Shown here in pieces: positions 1 through 10,213 of a stretch of DNA of 26,716 bases. The notes under the pieces are model-generated. The model had not been told where the DNA came from, did no database searches, and saw only the letters and a list, made by a program, of their open reading frames with translations. The first letter of the stretch is position 1. Each line of letters begins with the position of its first letter. This DNA comes from Physocladia obscura (Eukaryota; Chytridiomycota; Chytridiomycetes; Chytridiales; Chytriomycetaceae): positions 1-26,716 of the forward strand of contig JADGJH010000171.1 in NCBI GenBank assembly GCA_027596945.1, in the 5' to 3' direction. A program made the translations under genes and the position numbers.

Positions 1-1
1 T

Positions 2-52
2 TCCCTGCACCACCTCTTCAACATTATCCCCCTTGACAGTCACATTGGCCAT
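2..52 (-). CDS. Possible first codons of a gene leaving the window (partial)
   Basis: An ATG at 52 on the minus strand opens 17 codons (MANVTVKGDNVEEVVQG) that run off the left edge without a stop. The composition (hydrophilic, Glu/Val-rich) looks like protein, but the stretch is too short to assign. It lies next to repeat-like DNA, so it could belong to a mobile element as easily as to a host gene. Confidence 0.2.
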   Translation of the reverse strand, partial: MANVTVKGDNVEEVVQG

Positions 53-800
53 TCTGTCCCCATTTTTTTGTTTTTTTTGATCCCTTGATCAATGGCTGCA
101 GCGTCAATCTGTACACTTTTGGAATTTCAAATGAAAACTCAGAAATAGGACATTGGGAGGAAAACTCGCAATATTTTTGGTTTTTTGTTTGGTCCTGGAC
201 CACATTTGTTCAGACAATTTTTGGTCTCAACAAATTTGTTCCAGGACCAAACCACCATTTGCCCCCGGACCAAACACATTTTGGTTTTGTGGTTTGGTTC
301 ATTTTTGGAAGTCATCCAATGGTTTGATCTGCTCATCTTCGAAACCAAATCTGGCCAAAAGACTCAATAGATTTGGAAAATCTACCCTATTGGTGTTGGA
401 TATTCAGGGGTAGTTTATCTATGTGGTATACATATAAATTATTTTGAACAATGTATCCCAATTTCTTTAGAAACTCCAAGGCATAGCCTTCTCAATGCTA
501 TGATGGTTATGACTATACAACTGGCATTGAAAAGAACTGTTCTGAAGCTGGTTAATAATGATGAAAAACTAGCTGTGACATCATTGAATCTTATTGATGG
601 TCAGTAGTATGTTTATAGAGATATGGGACAAGAAACAATTTTTTTCCACTGCTACGTTTTCTAGAGATAAAGTCAATATTTTATTGAATCTATACTTTCA
701 TTTTTAAAATTCTGGTTTTCCAGAAGCTCTTGAGTGTGAAATAGGTTGTCAGTCATATCTGGGTGGTTAAAAAAGCTTAAAAAAAGGTTTAATTTTATTT
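53..800. other. Gene-poor AT-rich stretch
   Basis: Apart from the hairpin cluster at 188-300, there is a short plus-strand open stretch at about 446-607 that reads as plausible protein (for example RTVLKLVNNDEKLAVTSLNL). It has no recognisable domain and no convincing start. It could be a decayed exon. Nothing else is seen before the acyl-CoA dehydrogenase stop codon at 801. Confidence 0.3.
188..251. repeat. Imperfect hairpin with GGACCAAA motifs
   Basis: Positions 188-215 and 224-251 are inverted copies of each other (28-nt arms with about three mismatches, 8-nt loop). The outer part of the stem, TTTGGTCCTGGA, pairs perfectly. The motif GGACCAAAC appears again near 268, and its complement GTGGTTTGG lies near 289-297, so 188-300 is a small cluster of direct and inverted copies of one motif. 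No coding function is evident in the overlapping ORFs. Confidence 0.6.
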
Positions 801-2820
801 TCAAAGTCGTGCATCTTTCGGAAATGATTTTAACGCCTGTCTGACTCCCAAATCTGCCATAATTTCCTCCGAACCTCCCAAAATACTTCCATACTTATAT
901 GTTCTTTGGAATCCTTCAACCACAGATCCAAGGCCGGTTTTTGTAATTGCACGACCACCTAGAATCTGAACGGCATCGTCTGAAACATCATGTGCAACAC
1001 GGGTTGATTGGTATTTCAGAAGAGCAATCGGTCCTGCTAGATGCAAACTTTGCTCTTTGTATGACATCTTTGTCATGTTGTAAGTCACGTTTTCCAACCA
1101 GTTGTGAACACTTTCAATCTGGAAAAATATTTTCATAAAAATTCAAAGTGATAATGACAATAATAACAGCATACCTCCGCAATCATCTTTGCAAGTTTGA
1201 ATCGAATAACTGGTTGCTCGATAAGCGGCTTTCCAAAAACCTTTCTCTGCACAGCCCATTTGAACGCTTCTTCAGTTACATGGCGAGATTGGCGGTTCAC
1301 CGTAGCAATAATCACCCATCTTTCGTCTGTATATTGCGAATAGTTAATGATAAAAGTAATAGCGAAGTCTAGTGGAGGGCCTTGTTAAAAAAAAAAAAAA
1401 ACATCACTCACGGTTAAAATTGAACATGATTACGGGGAACCCTCCGCCTTCTTTTCCAATAAGATTTTCTACAGGCACTTTGACCTGTATGAGCAGAAGT
1501 TAAAACTTAACGTCAAAAACAGCAAAAAAGAAACAAATCTGGCTGTATACATTGTCGTAAGTGACATACGCAGTTCCAGCAGCGGAAGAATATGCCGTTT
1601 TCATTTGTTTAGTTTCAAGTCCGTCAGAGCGCTCAATCAAAAGCATCGAAATTCCGGAGTGTCCTGAACCTCCAGTTCTAATTTTAAAATGGAAAAAAAA
1701 GTCAGAACCTTAGATTGCTTATTAGCATGCTATTATTGACCGAACGGCTGTGACAAAATAATCCGAGAAATGTCCATTTGTGATCCACTTCTTCACTCCA
1801 TTCACAATGAAGAACTTTCCGTCCGGGGTTCTTTTTGCAGTGCATCGAATGTTGGCAACATCGGATCCAGCGTATGCTAAAGTATGGAAGAAAAAAAAGA
1901 AAGAATAAAAAATATTAAAAACTCAGCCGAATTTTCAATGGTGAACACTTACGTTCGGTGATAGCCAAAGCAACTCTCTTATCGCCCAATAAAAGGCTTG
2001 GGACGACCTTTTGGATTATTTCTTTGGATCCAAAGGCCAAAATTGGGGGAAGTCCGATAACAAGACCAGAGCCGAGGCCATCTGCAAAACCAGGACTTCC
2101 AAGTCGTGCAATTTCTTCATGAGCAATAAGTTCGTGGAAAGAATCAAATTGTTCAGGTTTGATTCCAGCGGGAAGACTTGGAACAAATTTGAGATGAGAG
2201 CCTGGTCCAATACGCGACGCAAGAAGTCCAAAACGGCCCATTTTCTGATATAATTCAATCGCAACTTTTCCGCCATTGTCTTCGTATTCTTGAGCATGAG
2301 GGCGAAGTTCTTCATCCTGTGGTATAATTTTTTTAAGGAATAGGCTGTTTTTTTGTTTTGTTTTAAACTGGGAATGGCACAAACCACAAAAACACGAACA
2401 GCTTTTCTGAAAGCAACATGACTTTCGTTATAATAAGGAGTCTTGGAGCCCATCCAAAACGAGCTCTCTGATAGTTATGTATGATTAAGAATAGGTCAGG
2501 AAGTTCAGCTTTCATTGTTCTAATTTACCCGCATAAGGAACCTTTGAAACAGCGCCATTCTCTTGTTGGGCAATCTTGGGTGCTTCTCCAGAAATATTTC
2601 CAATGGCAAACTTTCTGAATTTTTGCAGAATCGAGTGTCTGTGAAGTGAATAGAACTCTTCGGTTGCGTCCTTGCCAGCAATCTCAATCAAAACATGTTC
2701 ACCACCTGGATGCGCAGGCAGAAAACGCGTAAGATCAAACACAACAGAATCGACAACGATCCACAAGTCGTCGGCTTTGTTGTGGCGAGAGACTTCGTCG
2801 CGTGTGAATGTTCTTGACAT
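801..2820 (-). CDS. Cytochrome b5-acyl-CoA dehydrogenase fusion
   Basis: Eight exons: 2820-2529, 2467-2388, 2316-1953, 1876-1741, 1677-1551, 1484-1412, 1326-1175 and 1118-801. Together they make 514 codons (513 aa), with frame kept at all seven introns. Residues 1-85 form a cytochrome b5 domain: haem motif HPGG at 37-40, with the second ligand His60 or His62 in SLHRHS. The rest is an FAD acyl-CoA dehydrogenase: ALAITEPYAGSDVANI in the middle domain, KKWITNG, and the C-terminal helices. The usual medium-chain catalytic Glu site reads GGSEEIM, with Gly at that position. Glu359 in FNHERW lies where isovaleryl- and long-chain dehydrogenases keep their catalytic base (family knowledge). The protein ends in ARL, which fits the peroxisomal PTS1 consensus, so peroxisomal oxidation of an unknown acyl-CoA is inferred. 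The first exon starts at a true ATG directly before the b5 domain. Confidence 0.93.
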
Positions 2821-3723
2821 GATTGTTTTTTGAAATATTTTGCCATTGTCACATGGACTGCTGATTTGTCAGAGCGAAAATCTTGATTGAAACCACATCT
2901 ACGATTAAAAACCAAAAATGGTTTACGGTATTTTTCTATTACCATGCACATGATTTACACTTTTAACTTTTTTATTTGATTTTTTTTTGATTTTTTTTTG
3001 AACAGGAATAATTTTGTTGACTATCAATTTTTAAAAAGACAAACTTTAAGTGTTTGGATTCGTGCAATTTCGTAACAAAGAGTGTAAAAAACTATTTGGA
3101 GAAACGAAGCTCGGAAAAAGCTAATGTAAGTTGTGCCAGCGGTTTCTGCCTAAAACACAAACTTCCTTGGTGTTTGACGTTTGCATTTTGCTCTCAAGCA
3201 CCAAATATATGTGCAGAAGCATGAAATTGGAAAATGAATCATATGATGTGCGTATGCAAATGTTTTTTAGAGACTATGAAAAACATGAACTACGTCACCA
3301 TCCAAACTCCCCACAGAATCTCCCCTCATCCAAAGCAGTTGTGTAGCCCATTTCCAACAGTAAAAATAAATGTGGTATCATTGAAGCTGAATCAGCCCAT
3401 TTTCCAGGATGGAAAACTATCGGTTCAATCTAAAAATTTGTATTCAAATAGATTCCAATCCAGGTAACAAAAAATCTTCAAAGTTTTGCTGGAAGCATAT
3501 TCGACAAGATTGACCAAGTTTTTTGTAAAATCTATTTAATCTGTCTCGCAGCTTTTGCTGAATTTCCATATTATGCACAAGCTCGAATGCCACAGTATTT
3601 GGGATTAACAGTGGCAAAATACATACATATGCTAAATTAATCCTCATTCATGTAGTCCAACAGATTCACTGAATGTCTCAGCCGCTTTGGTAAATTTTTG
3701 GGTGATAAATTTAAAAAAGTTGT
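2821..3723. other. Intergenic region between the acyl-CoA dehydrogenase start and the VMS1 stop
   Basis: About 900 bp. It must hold the dehydrogenase promoter (near 2821-3000, including poly-T tracts at 2970-3000) and the VMS1 3' end. A minus-strand ORF at 3444-3647 and a plus-strand ORF at 3131-3346 are open for under 75 codons, have no recognisable motif and no obvious spliced continuation. I do not call them genes. Confidence 0.4.
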
Positions 3724-5788
3724 TTATTGATGAAGGACAAATTGATTATTGACACATTCAATACTGCAATATTTGTACTGAAACTTTTCAAAAGTCGAAG
3801 CCGGCGTCAATAGTTGTGCACAATTAGAACACTTTCCCTGTTGAGCGCGAAACCGCGCTTCGGCTGCCAAAGCCCTGTTTCTCAATCAACAAACAACAAC
3901 AAAAAATAACAAATCAAACGAGTGAGCCAAACCTTTTTTCTCGATCCAACTGCATTCTCCTCTCCGGAGTCATTCCAATCGCCTCTCTATTACTTTTAGC
4001 AAGCTTCGCAAAAACACTCGCCTTTTTATCTCGCTCAGCCTTTTCTTCAGCTTCCTTCTTTTCTCGTGTTTCTTCAACCGCCCGAGCCACTTTCGCAGCT
4101 GCAAGCTCTTCTTTTCACGCATCGGAGTTTTCTCTTGTTTTCGCTTTTTGCTTTTTTCGCTTCTCGCGGTCTTTTTCGCGCTGCCGATTTTCTGTTTCTA
4201 GGTTAAGCGGCGACGGAATAGCCGCACTGCCCGTCCAATCCCATTTCCATTTTTCCGTCACAATATCTTCCGCATATGCGCGCCTGAATGCATCGCGTAC
4301 CTCTTTGCTGTCTGCAACAAGGTATGCGGGACGTTGACGGATATCCCGGATTGTTGGATTGGCGCCAACACTTAAAAGATATGCAACAGTTTCAGCATTT
4401 CCAGCAAATGCGGCGGTATGAAGTAAAGTCGCAGTGTCTCCAGGAAGAATTGTATTGATGTCAATGTGACTCGTGATTTCTGCGCGTAAAAGGTCAGTTT
4501 TTCCGCGTTTGCATAAGTCGATTAATTTTAAGAACGGCTCTGGAAGTGTCGGCGCAGCATGCAATTGTTCTGGCTCAGGAGTGGATGTTTTGAGAGACTT
4601 TATTTCGGGTAGAATGGTCGGTGACGGTATTTGCAGTGATTTCTTTTCGATTGGCGAGGTAAATTCCCGGACAGTGACAATTGTGAGTTCGTTAAAAGCA
4701 CGCATCAGTTCGGGGATTGTAGGCCGATGAGTAATGAAAGGAAATCCACGAATGCGTGGATCAGTGCTTGTGAGAAGCTTTTCATCAAAAAATACAATTT
4801 TTCGCGCATTTCGAGGTGGTCATCTAATAAATATTCTTGAAGCCGCGTGGATGTATGGTGCCCATTGCTGTAAAAGAGACTGAATTTCTTGCTAGGTAAA
4901 ATAGCAGAAAAAAGTGATACATTTCAGCTATCGAAGGAAGAACTGTAAAAATTATTGCGCACTGACCTCAAGCATCATTTCGTTATGTCTTCGCAGGTTT
5001 GAACCGGCAGACTTTGCTTTTCCGTTTGCATTATCCGAAGCATTTTGGGCACCACCTTGTTTACGCCTAGTGGTGTATCTGTGAAAGGCCTTGTGCTCTT
5101 TTAGAATGGGTGTGCCTGCCTTTGCTTCGAATACAGCAGCAGCAAAGTGGCCAGATGAAAACATGATGAGGATCCAGTTCGGTTGAGGTTGAGTCTGTAG
5201 TCCTTTCAGTAAGGCAATTGCCGAATCTGAGTCTGAATATTCAGTGTGTGATTTGCTGTATAGCAACAGTTTATACACGTACAAAGCCTGTTGATGAGGT
5301 TGTTCGGATGATTGATTTTGTGGATAGGTAGCTAAAAGCAAAGCAAAAAATGGGCTGCCAGAACCGAAGGTTACGTCAAGCCGTTGTTCATCGCCACCGT
5401 TCGGAATTGATGAATTTGAATCTGAATCCGAATCTGAATCTAAATCTTCTTTGATGCTGACAAGGTTCAAAAAATCGGATTCGTTCAAAGTATCCTTGTT
5501 GCGAATGCGACGGCGTAGATTCGTTGCATGCCAAGCACTGCGAAAGTGCGAGCGCTGAGCATCAACAGTTGTAAACAAGCGTACACCGCACGTTGCACAA
5601 CCGTTTCCAGTTTCTGTTTCTGTTTCCGCTTCCCCGTCTTTTGCAACGTTGCATTGATCCTCCACAGGTTTAGTGTCGGATTTTAGTTCAGATTCCGCTG
5701 CAAACGTAGTGATCTGCGCTGCTCTTTCTAGTAGCTCTAACGGAAGCGCAAATACGCTGAGCTTGCTGTTGAAGTTCTTACTTTGCAT
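3724..5788 (-). CDS. VMS1: Vms1/ANKZF1-type peptidyl-tRNA hydrolase, frame interrupted by two TGA codons
   Basis: Exons 5788-4967, 4891-3933 and 3874-3724 give 644 codons in continuous frame except for TGA at 4822-4820 (codon 298) and 4117-4115 (codon 533). Domains in order: C2H2-like zinc finger (C64, C67, H81, H87); VLRF1 domain with the GxxQ catalytic motif GGAQ at 245-248; IFIR then TGA then PPRN, followed by the conserved RGFPFITHRPTIPEL segment; ankyrin repeats at about 397-483; a charged helix; a VCP-interacting motif REKRALAAEAR (RX5AAX2R), which spans the last splice junction; and a Cys-rich C-terminal treble clef (CSNC, YCSIEC). In yeast and man the family releases nascent chains from stalled 60S ribosomes and binds Cdc48/p97. 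There is no GT donor in the exon upstream of the first TGA, so splicing it out looks impossible. Pseudogene, readthrough and sequence error remain open. The ATG at 5788 is chosen because the usual LSVFALPLELL start follows; the longer frame begins at TTG. Confidence 0.88.
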
Positions 5789-5822
5789 TTCGATTTGGAT
5801 TTGAAGGAAACTGCTCCACAAA
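5789..5822. promoter_or_regulatory. 34-bp divergent spacer between VMS1 and the MEA1-like gene
   Basis: The two start codons face away from each other with only 34 bp between them. Both starts are supported by family similarity immediately downstream. Each gene's core promoter and leader must therefore lie in this spacer or inside the other gene's first exon. No TATA-like or other box stands out. Confidence 0.45.
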
Positions 5823-6384
5823 ATGGTGGAAGAAAATGACAAAACTGACAGCAACGATGACAACGTTGCTAATGACAACAGCGGGAATGATTATCAATCA
5901 GAAAGTGGAAATAGCGAACAGGATTCGGAAAATGACTTGGCATACGCAGAACTAGGATACACTCAACTCGCTGACGATGATATTGATGATGATGATGATG
6001 ATGACAACGAATCAACTCAACCAAACCAACAACGCACCGAACCAGAGCCACCGATTCTTATTGCTCAACCATCAGATCTCCTGCCAGAAGGTTTGTTTTT
6101 ATCAAGAAATGCATATATGCCTGATGGACATAGCAGATGACTTGAACATTATCAAGTCTGTCATGCTTGGTATCAAGATACCAGATTCTGCTGTGCCCGG
6201 TAACAAGTTTCCCTCCAATAAACACAAGGTTTTATTAATGTATTCAATTGGGTATGTAGATTGGGCTAAAGCGATCCCTGAAGAGAAATGGATCCCAAAA
6301 GTTGAAGTTCTTCGTTTTGATGAACAAAAATCAACTACGCTCACTGAACCGAATGACACAAGTGCAAACACAGCTGACAAATAA
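5823..6384 (+). CDS. MEA1: MEA1 (male-enhanced antigen 1)-like protein
   Basis: Exons 5823-6090, 6134-6199 and 6260-6384 give 153 codons (152 aa). The two introns (43 and 60 bp) have clean GT..TAG ends and keep frame. The N-terminal half is acidic and disordered, with a run of seven Asp encoded by six GAT repeats and one GAC. A short LGYTQLADDD segment resembles the YQPL block of animal MEA1. The C-terminal half has the family core: LPEADDLNIIKSVMLGIKI, then VPDWAKAIPEEKW, which lines up with the animal VKRTMAG...VPAWAREISDAQW pattern as I remember it. Biochemical function of the family is not established. The gene is head-to-head with VMS1 and tail-to-tail with DNAJC11, the two stops being 71 bp apart. 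Unspliced reading breaks the core, so splicing is required. Confidence 0.8.
5985..6005 (+). repeat. GAT trinucleotide repeat coding for poly-Asp
   Basis: Six GAT codons and one GAC encode seven consecutive Asp in the acidic N-terminal half of the MEA1-like protein. Codon purity suggests recent slippage, so length may vary between isolates. Confidence 0.8.
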
Positions 6385-6455
6385 TAAAACATCATAAATG
6401 TATATTAAAGGATTATTTGTTTTCTTTTCTCTCCTTTAATTTCCCAATTGCAGTT

Positions 6456-8784
6456 TCAATAATCTGATGCAATTGTGTGGGCTCGCAATGGAGCTGCCAA
6501 AGCATTTAAATCATCTACTTCAACTTGATGTAGTTTTCCTTGGAATTTGTATGTCACTCGTAATTTTTTAGATTCTCCGAGACATGGATCGTAGAATCCA
6601 ACAATATGTGCCTGTAATTACCAAAAAATAAATTTGAAAACTTTTTGAAAAACAGTAATAAGCACCTTTGAATGGCTTCCACTGATATACAGCTGAGAGT
6701 TAAGCACGAGAGCCTGAACAGGGATAGTGACATCTATCCACTTGAGTTCTTCAGACGCTATCGCGTCCGCGTCTTGATCCAGACTCTCGCCTGATACTGC
6801 TCCAACCATATGTGACGGAGTTGAAACACCTCCATTTTCGCTACGATTTCGTTCCAAGCCGGGTTTGTAATAATAAGACCCAACAACCGTGCTATTTCGC
6901 TTCAAAGATACAAGGTTTCCGTAAATTGCTTCTACAATAATTAATCCATTTTTCAATTCTTCGGCTTCCCGTTTGCGTGCGACTTGTGGGGCCATAAGTT
7001 GAATTGCAGCAATTGCTTCTTGCTTACGTTGTTCTATTATTGCTGCATTATCGGATCTGAGTTTAGCAAGCCTTGCAGATAATTTCGATCGACGGTTTGG
7101 CTCAAGAACCAGACGATCGATTGCAATTGCTGAACATAATGGAATCACTACAGCTAATGCAGCTGTTTTGATGTCAAGTTGTGGTGACAGAATTATTGGA
7201 AGTACAAACTTTTGACCAAGTCGTATGAATCTGGCAAGATTTTAAGCAAAAAATTAACTACAACAAAAAATAAAAAATAAATTTTTTTTACCTCAGCTTA
7301 AAACTAACACCACCAATTACAGCCGCTTCCACCGACATTCCAACACGATCCAATTTTGATATCCTTTTATCGGCTGACACTGATGTACTCAAACCAATCC
7401 CAGTTCCAACAGCAAAAGCAGCTCTGGCGCGAATTCCCCATCCAATTGATCGAAACACTCCCAAGGTCAAATTACTTCCATTCAAACCCATCGTAATCTC
7501 CGATGACCATTGACCATGGACGCTTTTACCAATAAGACCTAAAGCGCACGACGGCGAACTTTTTTGAACTCCCGTTTCCCCAGTACCCCAAGATCCTATC
7601 GCGTAATCTCCAGTTCGAAAATTCATATATCCAGTATGCTTCGAATCAAGCTTCCTGCCCACGACAAAGCCAAGCGGCGGAGGATTTTCGAATGTACTAA
7701 TAGTTCCTTCGATGCTCGCGAAAACGTCGCCTGGCAGGTTTTTGACAACTTTAAAAGTCGCGCTCGGCGTTTTCATGCTCGCCTGAAACGACGTCTCGGT
7801 CCAACAAGTCGGATCAATAATGCGACGGATTGTCGCAACTACGGTTCCAGCGCCCATACCATTTTTCGTAATCACGCTGCCTTGTATTGTAAGATCTGTG
7901 CCATCGACAATTTTTGTCTGCAGAATAAAGTTTACTAATTAATACAGCCGCATAAAGCCAAAAAGACTACTCACATCCCAAGAATGCTTTACAAACGCGT
8001 GACTAATTTCTGGAAATGCAAGCGAATCAAATAATCCTCCATACGAACTGGTATTTGGTCGTCGCTTACGCCTACCGCCTCCAAAACAACCTGTCGCATC
8101 CAAACCAATATGTACCTCGCCTTTCGATTTTACTAATCGCTCAGCTTCTGTTTCAAGTCTTTGTCGCTGCATTCGTTCAAACTCGTCACGTGCTTGCTGC
8201 GCTGTTTGTCCGCGCTGTTCGGTCACGTCCCATGATGATTGCAGACCGTCGGCACCATATGAATCGTAAATATGGCGGCGATTTGGGTTACTCAGTATGT
8301 CGTATGCTTTTTTTATCGATTGAAATTGATGTTGAGCGAGTTCCTGTTTTTGTTTTTTTCCATCTTATTGATTTCTTCTTTCTTTCATTCATATTGTGAC
8401 AAATAATTACCTTGTCTTCCGGTGAATGGTGTTTGTCAGGATGGAACGTCATTGAGAGCCGTCGGTAAGCGTTACGAATATCCTCGTCTGAGGCCTGTTT
8501 TTTCGAAAAGTTAAAAACTTACTTGCAAAGCAGTTAAATAACGGAGGCGAAATATTGTATTATTTTGGAAAACATACGTCACGATCCACATTAAGGATTG
8601 CGTACAAATCTGCCGGTCCGGCAACTCGTTCTTCGTGCTCCAGCCGACTTGTTTCGTCGTCAAAGCCGCCGTCCGCGTCACCACCGACTCCCTCGTAGTC
8701 GTCGCCATAGTTATGATTGTGGCTGGTGCTGCTGTTTCCCGCCCATCCAGATCTTGATTCTATGTATGGATCTTCGTTTTGCAT
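6456..8784 (-). CDS. DNAJC11: DNAJC11-type mitochondrial J-domain protein
   Basis: Six exons: 8784-8578, 8494-8411, 8343-7975, 7917-7292, 7230-6666 and 6611-6456. They total 669 codons (668 aa) with frame kept at every junction. After a Gly/Asp-rich N-terminus, residues 58-135 form a J domain with HPD at 87-89 and YDILSNPNRRHIYDSYG. The middle has many short alternating hydrophobic strands, consistent with the beta-rich region of the family. Then come the membrane-proximal segment IKTAALAVVIPLCSAIAI, a basic coiled-coil-like stretch (RRSKLSARLAKLRSDNAA) and the C-terminal DUF3395 domain ending GFYDPCLGESKKLRVTYKF and LHQVEVDDLNAL. Known relatives sit at the mitochondrial outer membrane with the MICOS/MIB complexes and affect cristae. 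Human DNAJC11 has 559 aa; the extra length here is mostly N-terminal and in inserted loops. The start is the first ATG before the acidic leader. Confidence 0.92.
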
Positions 8785-9039
8785 TTCAAGCAACTTTGAA
8801 GAATGAAGTTAATTTTTTATGTCGTGGCGATTGTTTATTTGAAATATTTCTAATTCTTAAGACTTAGCCTTGTTTTCATGAAAAGAAGTGATTTCAACGT
8901 TCACGTTTTTTACGAATGGCTTGAAGTTTCGCACTTGTCCCATCTTTCCCCATGCAACCAAACTCTTTCAAATATTTCATCAATTTTAAATATGGCATAA
9001 AATGGTATTTTTCAAATTGGATTTTCTATTTCAGAGACA

Positions 9040-10213
9040 TCACTTTTTAACTTGAAAATACAAAGCTTTAACTTGCCAAAATGACTTGTGTTCAGAGCAC
9101 TCACTAACGCAATTTGCCACAAATTCCCGATACTCTTCTCTTGTGATACCCATAGATTTATGCATCCAGTCTTCAAGACCAAGAAACATGGCTGGCGTGG
9201 TTTTTCCCGTCAATGTTCCAACAGTAGTACCGTCATTAATTGGTATATGCGCAGTCTTGATTTCTTGATTCGAAATATTTGCAGCCATAGTTTGCGTATA
9301 CCATTCTAAATTAGTACCGGCATAGCAGTCCAAACCACGCGCTTGCATAGCGTCAAGCATAGCCTTGCTCAAAATTTTGGAGTATGGGCCAGCATTGTAG
9401 AGCACCACATCTGTTTCTACCAACTCAATCCAGCCGCCTGGCTTTGCAACGCGAATGAGTTCTTTTAATGTATCTGGAAATTTCTCCTTCGGCATTCCCA
9501 TGACAAGCAAGCGCTGGTGAACATAATCGAAGGTGCTGTCCTCATCTAAAAAGAAAATTTTCTTTTAAATTTCACACAAAAACAAAAAGAGGTGTTGTTA
9601 CATGGAATGCGCTCCAAAACGTTTCCAAACTTGATGTTGATGTTACCAGTTTTGAAAGTTAAATTTTCGGTGATGTCAACTCCATGGTATTTGCCAAAAG
9701 GGAAGTCTTTTTGAACGCTTTCCAACCAGAATCCTTTTGCACAGCCAACATCAAGAACTTTTGTGCCATCTAATTCAACCAATTCTTTTGCACCGGGACA
9801 AACAATATCACTACAAAAAATATATAGATATATTAAAATTATCACAAGAAAAATAATAGTTTCAATAAAGTGTACCCTTGAAATACGGCTCGAAGAAGAT
9901 AATGCTGCATTTCCAAACGATTTTGCTCGATTTCATCACTGGGTAGTGCGTAATCGTTGTCTTCGACAGAATGATATCCTCGCATATCAGCTTCCCAAGA
10001 ATCAGGGTTGTTCGGATTCCAAACTTTGGCTTGCACTTTGTCGATTTTTGCAGTGGACAGCTGTTTGAAACTCGCCGATTGTGGAGAAAGAGAGTCGTTG
10101 CTCAATATTACTGCAGATGTATGTACTGCATCTGACTTTCTTTTGATCTGAGTCTGCGTGTTTTCAGACCGCGAATAATGCTTGTTACTTAATTTCGACT
10201 CGTTGGGTCCCAT
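9040..10213 (-). CDS. Class I SAM-dependent methyltransferase
   Basis: Exons 10213-9876, 9810-9602 and 9545-9040 give 351 codons (350 aa), in frame. The first 70 residues are Ser/Lys-rich and probably disordered. DNYALPSDEIEQNRLEMQHY is the typical lead-in of a large fungal methyltransferase family. Motif I is VLDVGCAKGFW at about 131-141, the acidic loop is HGVDITEN, and IPYEDSTFDYVHQRLL (formed across the second splice site) and AKPGGWIELVETDV are the later SAM-fold motifs. The end SFWQVKALYFQVKK matches the usual aromatic C-terminal strand. Such proteins are abundant in early-diverging fungi and mostly uncharacterised; some relatives (LaeA-like) affect secondary metabolism. The substrate cannot be read from sequence. 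It lies 255 bp upstream of DNAJC11 on the same strand, with its own promoter region. Confidence 0.9.

Noticed and set aside
3724..5788. TGA reassigned to an amino acid throughout the genome
   Set aside because: TGA ends the acyl-CoA dehydrogenase, DNAJC11, methyltransferase, M3 peptidase and both small tandem genes at the expected positions, with non-coding sequence after it.
5789..5878. A longer VMS1 N-terminus starting at 5878
   Set aside because: That start is TTG, the extra residues are hydrophobic and unlike the family, and it would overlap the MEA1-like coding exon.
8894..9072. A possible extra 3' exon of the methyltransferase (9025-8894, 44 codons) joined by a 47-bp GT-AG intron
   Set aside because: It keeps frame, but the unspliced end SFWQVKALYFQVKK fits the family's normal C-terminus better, so the stop at 9040 is preferred.
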